64,000 bases of DNA from Bacteroidia bacterium (lineage in GTDB: Bacteria; Bacteroidota; Ignavibacteria; UBA10030), in assembly GCA_022180565.1 (NCBI GenBank), contig BQML01000032.1:1-64000 (forward strand). The letters run 5' to 3'. The notes beneath the pieces were generated by a model that was given only the letters and a program-made list of their open reading frames with translations, did not search any database and was not told the origin of the DNA. The translations under genes and the position numbers were made by a program. Position 1 is the stretch's first letter, and each line of letters begins with the position of its first letter. This document shows, one piece after another, positions 15,145 through 22,368 of the stretch.

Positions 15145-15507
15145 TTAGTCACGAATGCTCCGCATTAAACCGTTGAGCATCATTTCAACATCTGTCAATA
15201 ACTCGTACGCTTTCCCGGCCTCTGGATTCTGGAGGAATCTTAACCTTTCAGAGACCTCCAATTGAGCATCGATCTCGCTCAGTGAAGCCTGCGCCATATT
15301 CAGAAAGTGCAACTTGTCTTTCTTCGATCTCCTGGAAAGTCCCTCGGATACGTTCGAAGGAACCGATACCGCCGCCCTTCTCAACTGCACTTTCAGTCCA
15401 TACTCCTCTTCTCTGGGAAAGCGTTGTGTCGATTGGTAGATCGCAACAACAAGATCCATGATCTTCTGCCATAACCTCAGTTTCTTGTGTGGTTTTTCGC
15501 GAACCAT
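15145..15507 (-). CDS. Four-helix bundle protein, S23 family (cassette 2)
   Basis: 120 residues with the complete S23-family pattern: LWQKIMDLVVAIYQSTQRFP at the N-terminus, YGLKVQLRRAAVSVPSNVSE at about 38-57, LNMAQASLSEIDAQLEVSERL, and the C-terminal LLTDVEMMLNGLMRSI. No membrane segment is present. ATG at 15507 has AGGGGGGTGA upstream. It interrupts the kdgK-eda pair and is closely similar to the truncated copy at 16741, but only distantly to cassette 1. Function unknown; members form helical-bundle pentamers that bind nucleic acid in the related Avd proteins. Confidence 0.88.
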   Translation of the reverse strand: MVREKPHKKLRLWQKIMDLVVAIYQSTQRFPREEEYGLKVQLRRAAVSVPSNVSEGLSRRSKKDKLHFLNMAQASLSEIDAQLEVSERLRFLQNPEAGKAYELLTDVEMMLNGLMRSIRD

Positions 15508-15539
15508 AAATCACCCCCCTTTCTTGATTCACAATAGCC

Positions 15540-15586
15540 ACGTCTCACATCTTACGTCTTGCGTCTTACGTCTTGCGTCTCGCTCT
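15540..15586. repeat. ACGTCTT/GCGTCTT heptamer array, right bracket of cassette 2
   Basis: CTTACGTCTTGCGTCTTACG and continuing: alternating heptamers ACGTCTT and GCGTCTT. The outer sequence is the complement of 15119-15136, so the four-helix-bundle gene sits between inverted copies. The array touches the stop codon of kdgK. Confidence 0.85.
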
Positions 15587-16670
15587 ACCGCTTAATCCTC
15601 GCGCTCCCCCCCGCCACCACGTGCATAACTTCATCCATTGTCACCATGCTCGTGTCGCCGCGGGTGGATTGCAGAAGGGCGCCATGGGCCGCGCCGATTT
15701 CGACGCATTCCTGGGGATTCTTCCCGTGAAGAAATCCGTAGATGAATCCGCTGCAGAACCCGTCTCCCCCGCCCACGCGGTCCTCGATCTCCAATCCCTC
15801 ATATTTCCTCGATTCGTACATTGTGCCGTCGTAGTACATCAGAGCCGACCAGTTATTGACGAGGCCCGACACGACCTCCCGAAGCGTGGTCCCGACGGCC
15901 TTGATGTTTGGATGGGCCTTCACCACCTTTTCCACCATCTTCTTATAGCCTTCGACCGGAAGCTTTTTCAGATGCTCGTCCGCGCCTTCGACCTCGAACC
16001 CCAGGACTTTCTGAAAATCCTCTTCGTTCCCGATCAGAACATCGATGTAGGGGACCAGGTTTTTTGTGACCTCGATCGCCTTCTTGCTGGACCAGAGCTT
16101 ACTGCGGAAGTTCAGGTCGTAACTCACGATCGTGCCGCTTTCGTGTGCGGCTTTCATGGATTCCAATGCTACCTCCGCGCAAGAATCGCTCAGGGCCGCG
16201 AAGATTCCTCCGGTATGAAACCAGCGGACGCCGCGTTTCTCGAAAATGCGTTTCCAGTCCACCTCACCGCGCTTGAGGTGCGCTATAGCCGTGTGGCCGC
16301 GGTCATAGAGCGTGACACTGGGACGAACGCCGATGCCGACTTCGGTGAAATTCAGGCCGATCCGGTCCGCCCGTCCGCTTCCGTCGTACGGCACCCAGAC
16401 CACCTCGCTGAGGTCCATTCCGGACGCGCGCGCATGATTCCGAATGAACGCACCCAGGGGGTTATCCACAAGGCGCGAGACCCAGCCGGTACGCAGACCG
16501 TACCGCGCCAGGGCATAGGCCACATTGTACTCACCGCCGCCCGCGTAAGCCTCAAAGACATTGGTTAATTCAATTCTCTGATGTCCCGGAGGGCTCAGAC
16601 GGATCATGCACTCGCCGAGGGCGAGAAGGTCGAATTCGGTTTGAGATGGGGGTTTGAGAGAGAGAGTCAT
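15585..16670 (-). CDS. kdgK: 2-dehydro-3-deoxygluconokinase (PfkB family)
   Basis: 361 residues. It has the ribokinase/PfkB fold: N-terminal LGECMIRLSPPG, the sugar-binding GGGEYNVAYALARYG near 44-58, and the C-terminal ATP/anion-hole motif VGGGDGFCSGFIYGFL, where the catalytic Asp usually read as GAGDAF is in GGGDGF. It phosphorylates 2-keto-3-deoxygluconate to KDPG. Context with KDPG aldolase supports KDG over fructose or adenosine as substrate. Slightly long for KdgK (about 310-340). The next upstream gene in order is ribulokinase, separated by a decayed four-helix-bundle copy. Confidence 0.85.
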   Translation of the reverse strand: MTLSLKPPSQTEFDLLALGECMIRLSPPGHQRIELTNVFEAYAGGGEYNVAYALARYGLRTGWVSRLVDNPLGAFIRNHARASGMDLSEVVWVPYDGSGRADRIGLNFTEVGIGVRPSVTLYDRGHTAIAHLKRGEVDWKRIFEKRGVRWFHTGGIFAALSDSCAEVALESMKAAHESGTIVSYDLNFRSKLWSSKKAIEVTKNLVPYIDVLIGNEEDFQKVLGFEVEGADEHLKKLPVEGYKKMVEKVVKAHPNIKAVGTTLREVVSGLVNNWSALMYYDGTMYESRKYEGLEIEDRVGGGDGFCSGFIYGFLHGKNPQECVEIGAAHGALLQSTRGDTSMVTMDEVMHVVAGGSARIKR

Positions 16671-16688
16671 GACTTGGGTGAATCCTGT

Positions 16689-16735
16689 TAGTAAGAGGCA
16701 AGAAGTAAGAAGTGAGAAAGTGGCTAGGTTAGTTC
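16689..16735. repeat. AAGAAGT-word array (family F), left bracket of the decayed cassette 3
   Basis: GTAAGAGGCAAGAAGTAAGA then AGTGAGAAAGTGGCTAGGTT. The last part, GAAAGTGGCTAGGTTAGTT, also occurs at 15103-15115, so cassettes 2 and 3 share one flank as well as one gene family. Confidence 0.82.
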
Positions 16736-16740
16736 AAGTG

Positions 16741-17007
16741 TCATTGATTACGAATGCTTTTCATTAATCCGATCAGGATCATCTCTACTTCCGTTAATAG
16801 CCCATAGGTCGATTCAATAGCCTTCGAATCTATGAATCTCAGTCTGTCTGAAATCTCCAACTGCGCATCCATTTCACTCAGAGACGCCTGGGCCATATTC
16901 AGAAAATGAAGCTTGTCTTTTGCTGTCTTTCTCGAAAGTCCCTCGGAGATATTCGAGGGCACAGAAACTGCTGCCCTTCTGAGCTGTGACTTCAGACCAA
17001 ACTCTGC
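16741..17007 (-). pseudogene. 5'-truncated four-helix bundle gene (cassette 3)
   Basis: From FGLKSQLRRAAVSVPSNISE onward this is a close relative of the cassette 2 protein (LNMAQASLSEMDAQLEISDRL, LLTEVEMILIGLMKSIRNQ). The first roughly 37 residues are missing. In their place the frame continues into the upstream AAGAAGCGAG repeat and would read repetitive Glu-Lys-Arg codons without a sensible start. A GTG exists at 16962 inside the conserved region, but a product from there would lack the first helix. The sharp junction between repeat words and conserved coding sequence is evidence that the repeats recombine with, or overwrite, cargo genes. Confidence 0.8.
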
Positions 17008-17043
17008 TTCCCGCTTCTCACTTCTTGCTTCTCGCTTCTCGCT
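17008..17043. repeat. Family F array in inverse orientation, right bracket of cassette 3
   Basis: CTTCTCACTTCTTGCTTCTC followed by GCTTCTCGCTATC: the complement of the array at 16689-16735. It begins directly at the araB stop codon. Confidence 0.82.
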
Positions 17044-17044
17044 A

Positions 17045-18733
17045 TCAAATACCTTTCACTCCATTCCTGATCCTTATGAGTTCCTTCATCACTCCGCCCA
17101 GGTTTCCCTGCCATTCATCTGTTCCGAATGCATCGTGAAGGGTCTTATACAGCTCATACAGCTGTTGATAGACCGCGTGAGCTTCCTTGTTTGGCTCGTA
17201 TACCATATCCTTGAGGCCTGTCATGGCCGCCTGGGCGTCGGTGAAGCTGTCGTATCCGCCTTGCTTGCTTCCGGCCACAACGGCGCCGGCGATGGCCGCG
17301 CCGAGAGCGCAGGTCTGCGAAGAGCGACTGACATTCATGGGACGCCCCAGCACGTCGGCGTAGGTTTGCATGACAAACGGATTCTTGTCAGCGATTCCTC
17401 CGCAATTCACGACATGCTCGACCGGCACGCCGTACTCCTCGATTCTCCGGATGATCGTCAGCGCTCCGAACGCAGTCGCTTCCACGAGGGCCCGGTAAAT
17501 CTCCGCCGGCGTCGTGTACAGCGTTTGGCCGATGAGCAAACCGGTAAGCTTCTGATCCACCAAGACGGTTCGGTTTCCGTTGTTCCAGTCCAGAGCGAGC
17601 AATCCCGACTCACCGGGCCTCAGTTTCGCCGCCTCCAGCGCGAGCGCCTCGTGCGTGCCTTTCTTACCGTCGGGTCTGATATACTCCACAAACCAGTTGA
17701 AAATATCGCCCACGGCCGATTGGCCCGCCTCGAGACCAAAGTGGCCCGGCAAGACGCTTCCATCAACGATGCCGCAAAGACCCGGGATGTCTTCAAGCGG
17801 ATAGTCCGAAGGCGAAACGGCAATATCACAAGTGCTCGTCCCGATGATTTTGACCAGCGTTCCTGTTGCCACACCGGCGCCGACCGCGCCCATATGCGCG
17901 TCGATGACGCCCACAGCTACCGGCGTACCTTCCTTCAGCCCCGTCTTTTTGGCCCACGCCTTCGTCAATCCGCCTACCGATCTGTCGGCGGTGCGGACGT
18001 GCGAGGGCATGCGCGACCCGAATTCGGCAAGGCGCGGATGGAGCTGTTCAAGAAAATCGTGGTCCGGATATCCGCCCCACAGTTCGTTGAACATAGCTTT
18101 GTGGCCAGCGGCGCAGATACCGACAGTCAGGTCCCCGGGAGCCTCGGTCCCGGTCAAAACAGCGGGAATCCAATCAACTGATTCAATCCACATAAACGCC
18201 TTATCGGTAACTGCTGGATTGGTCCTGATACAATGCAGTATCTTGCTGAAGAACCACTCGCTCGAATAGACTCCTCCGCACTTCGCCAGGTATTGCGGAC
18301 GGATGGACCGTGCGAGTTCAGTGATTTCTTCCGCTTCCTTCACAGCCGTGTGGTCTTTCCACAACCATGCCATGGCATCGGGATCCTTCGCGAACGGTTT
18401 GTGAAACGCAAGCGGCTTCCCGTGTTCATCCACCGGAAGCGGCGTACTGGCTGTGGCGTCGATTCCGATCCCAATGATCCGTTCCGGCTTGAATCCCTTG
18501 ACACGTTTCTTCGCCTGCGCAAGGGCTTTGCGGATGCTCATTTCAGCACCCTTCACCCATTCGCCCGGATGTTGGCGTGCAAGATTCGGGTTCCTGGAGA
18601 GGATGACCCCCTTCTTTCCCGTCGTATAGTGATGGATGGCAGTGGCGAGCTCTTTTCCGTTCGAAACATCCACAATGAGCGCACGGACAGAGTTCGTGCC
18701 GAAATCAAGACCGAGAGAGTAGAACGGTTTCAT
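17045..18733 (-). CDS. araB: Ribulokinase
   Basis: 562 residues, the length of AraB. FGGY-kinase fold: GLDFGTNSVRALIVD is the N-terminal phosphate-binding loop. The IESVDWIPAVLTG segment near 195-210 and GLCGIVDGSVLPGHFGLEAGQ near 320-345 are typical of ribulokinase. VNCGGIADKNPFVMQTYADV carries the C-terminal ATP-binding signature. It converts L-ribulose to L-ribulose-5-phosphate in arabinose breakdown. No arabinose isomerase or epimerase lies in the window. The sodium symporter upstream (18839) may supply the sugar; a family C array separates the two genes. Confidence 0.9.
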   Translation of the reverse strand: MKPFYSLGLDFGTNSVRALIVDVSNGKELATAIHHYTTGKKGVILSRNPNLARQHPGEWVKGAEMSIRKALAQAKKRVKGFKPERIIGIGIDATASTPLPVDEHGKPLAFHKPFAKDPDAMAWLWKDHTAVKEAEEITELARSIRPQYLAKCGGVYSSEWFFSKILHCIRTNPAVTDKAFMWIESVDWIPAVLTGTEAPGDLTVGICAAGHKAMFNELWGGYPDHDFLEQLHPRLAEFGSRMPSHVRTADRSVGGLTKAWAKKTGLKEGTPVAVGVIDAHMGAVGAGVATGTLVKIIGTSTCDIAVSPSDYPLEDIPGLCGIVDGSVLPGHFGLEAGQSAVGDIFNWFVEYIRPDGKKGTHEALALEAAKLRPGESGLLALDWNNGNRTVLVDQKLTGLLIGQTLYTTPAEIYRALVEATAFGALTIIRRIEEYGVPVEHVVNCGGIADKNPFVMQTYADVLGRPMNVSRSSQTCALGAAIAGAVVAGSKQGGYDSFTDAQAAMTGLKDMVYEPNKEAHAVYQQLYELYKTLHDAFGTDEWQGNLGGVMKELIRIRNGVKGI

Positions 18734-18756
18734 GGCGTTCGGTAAAGATCCCGCAA

Positions 18757-18836
18757 TAAATTCGAAATCAGAAATCCGAAATTCGAAACATGTTCGTGCT
18801 TGTTTCGTGCTTCGAAATTCGAATTTCGAGTTTTCA
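18757..18836. repeat. Family C palindrome (AAATTCG words)
   Basis: Forward AAATTCGAAATCAGAAATCC at 18760 and reverse CTTCGAAATTCGAATTTCGA at 18810 make an imperfect palindrome about 80 bp long. It begins 3-7 bases after the stop of the symporter gene. Confidence 0.82.
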
Positions 18837-18838
18837 CC

Positions 18839-20602
18839 CTAGCCTGTAAACGTCAGATAGGCCGCCAAAATCAGGAGGAGTACGAGTGTCGAGTTAATGA
18901 CATCCCACTTATTCCAACTGGCCCGTGATTCCCGTCGGTGGTCGGCGGAGAGGGTTGAGAACGTGAGGTCCTTCAACTGCTCCTCCGTCGGTTTTTCCGT
19001 CAAATAACTCACAGCGATCATGACGATAACGGAAATCAAGAAGATAAACAAACTGTAGTACTGGAAATATGTGTTATTGATAATCCAGAAGAGGGATCCT
19101 TCGGGATATCCCAGCTCAAATCCGGGGAGTTTCAGCGTCACCGGAGTATCGACGATCAGTCTGAGCAATCCGAGTGCGAACCCCGCCACCAGGGCGGCCA
19201 GGCACCCTTTGGCGTTAAGGCGCTTCATGAACACGCCGAAGAAGAACACGACGAAGATGGGCGGGGCAAGGTAGCCCTGAACGCCCTGCAGATAGTCATA
19301 GAGTCCGCGTCCGCCGCGAATCACGGGAATCCACAGGAGGCCAATGATCACCAGCGCTGTTGTGGCAAGCCGTCCGATCCAGACCAGCTGTTGCTGGGAC
19401 GCCGCAGGATGGAGCTTCTTATAAAAGTCGATCGTAAAGAGGGTGGAAGAGGCGTTGAAAGCGCCGGCCAGGGAGCTCATGAGCGCGGCAAGCAGGCCCG
19501 CGACTACCAGTCCCCGCAATCCGGCCGGCATGACGTGCTGGATCAGGAGCGCAAACGACGCCTGGGCCTGCTCTGCGATCGCGTTGCCGTTCTCGTCCAG
19601 CATTGCGGCAAACTCCGGCACGCGACCGGTCTTTGCGAGCCCCAGCCAGATCATGCCGGGAATGATGAAGATGAAGACCGGCAGGAGCTTCAAAAATGCG
19701 GCGAAGATCGTTCCTCTTCTGGCCTGCCGCTCATTCGGGGCACCGAGAGCGCGTTGGACGATGTATTGATCCGTGGTCCAATACCAAAGGCCGATGATCG
19801 GCGCACAGAGAAGCATGCCGAGCCACGGATAGTTCGTGTTAAAGTACCATGCCATCCGTCCGCTCTCTTTGATGGGAGCCCAGGTGCCCTCCACACCCTG
19901 CGGGACCAGTGGTTTCCAAAGATTGAACATCTCCGATCCCACAGCCGCCCTGAGTTCGCTCCATCCGCCCAAACGTTCCAAGCCGAACCAGGTGAGCAGA
20001 ACGGAGCCCAAAATCAGAATGAACGTCTGGATCGCTTCGGTATATGCCACGGCACGCATTCCGCCCAGAACAGTGTACAGGCCGGTCAAAACGACAACAA
20101 GCACGGATCCGACCCAGAAGCTGTCGAAGACGAAGGAGCCGATCTGGATGTTCAGCTCGGGCAGTAGCGTTGCAAACACAACGCCACCTGCGAAAATCGC
20201 CACGGCGATCTTGGTAAGAACATAGGCAACCAATGAAATCAGCGAAAGCACCCATCGGGCAGTGGGTGAGAAGCGGCGCTCGAGGAACTCCGGCATGGTG
20301 AAAACCCGGGAGCGGAGATAGAACGGCACCATGACCCATCCGAGCACGAGCAGACACCAGGCATGGAGCTCATAATGAGCGAAGGCGACACCGCTCGTGG
20401 CGCCTGCACCGGCAAGTCCGACCAGATGCTCCGATCCGATATTGGAAGCAAAGATCGAGGCTCCGACGATCCACCAGCCGAGGTCGCGGCCGGCAAGAAA
20501 GTAATCATCGGTCGTATCCTTACCCTGCCGGATCACCCACCAGGCGAGTCCGAGCAGGCCGAGAAAGTAAAGGGAGATGACAAGGTAGTCGGGAAGTGTC
20601 AT
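18839..20602 (-). CDS. SSS-family sodium/solute (sugar) symporter
   Basis: 587 residues with about 13-14 hydrophobic helices. Family motifs of sodium/glucose cotransporters (SGLT-like) are seen: DYFLAGRDLGWWIVGASIFA at about 33-52, SNIGSEHLVGLAGAGA, FYLRSRVFTMPEFLERRF, YTVLGGMRAVAYTEAIQ, and IIGLWYWTTDQYIVQRALGA near 270-290. Sugar-transporting members carry exactly this WYWCTDQ-like stretch. It sits between araB and a xylulokinase-like gene, so a pentose or related sugar is the likely cargo; the substrate cannot be read from sequence. It should be an inner-membrane protein driven by the sodium gradient. Confidence 0.87.
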   Translation of the reverse strand: MTLPDYLVISLYFLGLLGLAWWVIRQGKDTTDDYFLAGRDLGWWIVGASIFASNIGSEHLVGLAGAGATSGVAFAHYELHAWCLLVLGWVMVPFYLRSRVFTMPEFLERRFSPTARWVLSLISLVAYVLTKIAVAIFAGGVVFATLLPELNIQIGSFVFDSFWVGSVLVVVLTGLYTVLGGMRAVAYTEAIQTFILILGSVLLTWFGLERLGGWSELRAAVGSEMFNLWKPLVPQGVEGTWAPIKESGRMAWYFNTNYPWLGMLLCAPIIGLWYWTTDQYIVQRALGAPNERQARRGTIFAAFLKLLPVFIFIIPGMIWLGLAKTGRVPEFAAMLDENGNAIAEQAQASFALLIQHVMPAGLRGLVVAGLLAALMSSLAGAFNASSTLFTIDFYKKLHPAASQQQLVWIGRLATTALVIIGLLWIPVIRGGRGLYDYLQGVQGYLAPPIFVVFFFGVFMKRLNAKGCLAALVAGFALGLLRLIVDTPVTLKLPGFELGYPEGSLFWIINNTYFQYYSLFIFLISVIVMIAVSYLTEKPTEEQLKDLTFSTLSADHRRESRASWNKWDVINSTLVLLLILAAYLTFTG

Positions 20603-20611
20603 GGGCTGGGA

Positions 20612-20690
20612 TTAGGCGTGGAAGTGATTGGTGATTGATGATTGGTAAATCGTGAATAGTGAATGGTTGTTGGCTCATGATTCGTAGTCG
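20612..20690. repeat. Weak TGATTGG/GTGAAT-word array
   Basis: GTGATTGGTGATTGATGATT followed by GTGAATAGTGAATGGTTGTT. It is shorter and less regular than the other arrays and only one arm is visible. It occupies the leader between the xylulokinase-like gene's end and the symporter start. Confidence 0.45.
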
Positions 20691-20742
20691 CCGTGTTGCG
20701 ATTCCATCTCACACAGATGACGTACGATAGAGCCGGGATTGC

Positions 20743-22233
20743 TCAGACGATTTGTTCTGAGACCATGCGTTTGACGAGATCCTCCCATCCCTGGTACACC
20801 TCCAGCAACCGCTCGCGAATTGAGGGATTCGGATGGATTGTCTCGACGCGCTTGAGAGATTGGAATGCTTTCTTCGCCGTTATTCCAACTCCCATCGCCG
20901 CTCCGCGTGCGGCACCGTCCGATCCCTCTGTTTCGAAGAGCTCGATCGCGGCGTTGCTGATGGCGGCCAGGGTTTCGCAGAAGACTCTGCTCTGAAAGAG
21001 GTTCGCACGCCCGGCACGTATCACGCCGACCTTCAGACCCATGTCCCGCATCAGGTCGATCCCAAAGTTCAACGAAAAGGCAATTCCTTCCTGTGCAGCC
21101 CGGAACACGTGCGCGCGTGAATGCCGGTTGAAGTCTAACCCGGACACAAACGCGCCGGGATTGCTGTCCTCCAGAACGCGCTCCGCCCCGTTGCCGAAGG
21201 GTAGAATGCATACTCCATCGGACCCCGCGGGAATCCCTTCTGCTTCACGGTTCATTTGCTCGTACGACACCCCCCCGGCCATGTTCTTCCGCAACCAGGC
21301 GTATAGTATCCCGGTACCATTGATGCACAACAGGACTCCCACCCGCGGTTCCTTCCGGCTGTGATTCACGTGGGCAAACTGATTGACGCGGGACCGGGGA
21401 TCATGGGTCAACGTGTCCACGATCCCATAGATCACGCCCGAGGTTCCCGCGGTTGCCGCGATCTCACCGGGATCGAGGACATGAAGGGACAGGGCGTTGT
21501 TCGGCTGATCGCCGGCCCTGTAGGAAACGGTGGTCTTCGTGCTCAGGCCAAGGTCCCTCGCCGCCTCCGTCGTCAGCGTACCGCTCACAGAAAACGTGGG
21601 AACGATCTCAGGCAGAATATGAGGATCAAATCCGTAATAGTCCAGAAGCTCCCGGGAAAGTTCGTTTCGCTGAAAGTCCCAGAACATACCTTCGGAGAGT
21701 CCGGAGACCGTTGTCGCAATGCGTCCCGTCAGTCTGGACGCGATATAATCTCCCGGAAGCATGGCTTTGTGGATCCGGGCATAGATCTTCGGTTCATGGT
21801 CCCGGACCCATCGCAGTTTCGATGCGGTGAAGTTCCCCGGTGAATTCAGCAGATGGGTGAGACAGAATTCCGGCCCGAGATCCTTGAACGCCCTCTTTCC
21901 GATATCCACCGCCCGGCTGTCGCACCAGATGATGGAAGGCCGCAGTACCTGAAAGTCCTTATCCACGAGAACAAGGCCGTGCATCTGATAGGAAATACCG
22001 ATGGCCTTGATGTCATCGGGATCCAGCTTGTTTTTCGAGACAACGTCCCGGACGGCGATCGTAATATGTTTCCACCACAAATCGGGATGTTGTTCGGCCC
22101 ATCCGGGCTTCGGGGCGTCGATGGGCAGTTCGTCAGCCGGGGATGAAGCTCGACCAACCACAACACTGGATTCCAGATCCACCACGGAGCACTTGATGGC
22201 AGAGCTTCCTATGTCGAGACCGAGACAGAGCAT
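20743..22233 (-). CDS. xylB: FGGY-family carbohydrate kinase, xylulokinase-like
   Basis: 496 residues. N-terminal LGLDIGSSAIKCSVVDLE phosphate loop; KPGWAEQHPDLWW and ISYQMHGLVLVD near 78-90, where xylulokinases read GQMHG (here YQMHG); IIWCDSRA; GDYIASRLTG; AGDQPNNALSLHVLDPGEIA and TAGTSGVIYGI near 250. This fits XylB, which makes D-xylulose-5-phosphate. The substitution of the Gly in GQMHG and the presence of other sugar kinases nearby leave a related ketose possible. It stands between the symporter gene and the rhamnose operon; a family B palindrome lies upstream. Confidence 0.82.
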   Translation of the reverse strand: MLCLGLDIGSSAIKCSVVDLESSVVVGRASSPADELPIDAPKPGWAEQHPDLWWKHITIAVRDVVSKNKLDPDDIKAIGISYQMHGLVLVDKDFQVLRPSIIWCDSRAVDIGKRAFKDLGPEFCLTHLLNSPGNFTASKLRWVRDHEPKIYARIHKAMLPGDYIASRLTGRIATTVSGLSEGMFWDFQRNELSRELLDYYGFDPHILPEIVPTFSVSGTLTTEAARDLGLSTKTTVSYRAGDQPNNALSLHVLDPGEIAATAGTSGVIYGIVDTLTHDPRSRVNQFAHVNHSRKEPRVGVLLCINGTGILYAWLRKNMAGGVSYEQMNREAEGIPAGSDGVCILPFGNGAERVLEDSNPGAFVSGLDFNRHSRAHVFRAAQEGIAFSLNFGIDLMRDMGLKVGVIRAGRANLFQSRVFCETLAAISNAAIELFETEGSDGAARGAAMGVGITAKKAFQSLKRVETIHPNPSIRERLLEVYQGWEDLVKRMVSEQIV

Positions 22234-22255
22234 TGAGATGGAAGAAACATGTTTG

Positions 22256-22356
22256 GGACACGATGTTTAGGACACAAAGAACACTGAGGAGCACAAAGCA
22301 CACAAAGAAGCCCGCTTCTTCGTGTTCTCTGTGATCCTTTGTGTGCTCTGTGTCCT
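22256..22356. repeat. CACAAAG/CACAGAG palindrome (family B)
   Basis: GGACACAAAGAACACTGAGG on one arm and CCTTTGTGTGCTCTGTGTCC on the other, about 100 bp. It starts 13 bases after the stop of the rhaD fusion gene and ends about 22 bases before the xylulokinase start. Confidence 0.87.
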
Positions 22357-22368
22357 CATCCATGGTCT

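Noticed and set aside
10205-17043. Diversity-generating retroelement, because four-helix-bundle proteins resemble Avd
   Set aside because: No reverse transcriptase or template/variable repeat pair is visible.
6256-22356. Reading the CACAGAG palindromes as standard rho-independent terminators
   Set aside because: Stems are long but imperfect and lack a following T-run; clear terminators in this genome (46847, 48806, 52866) look different.
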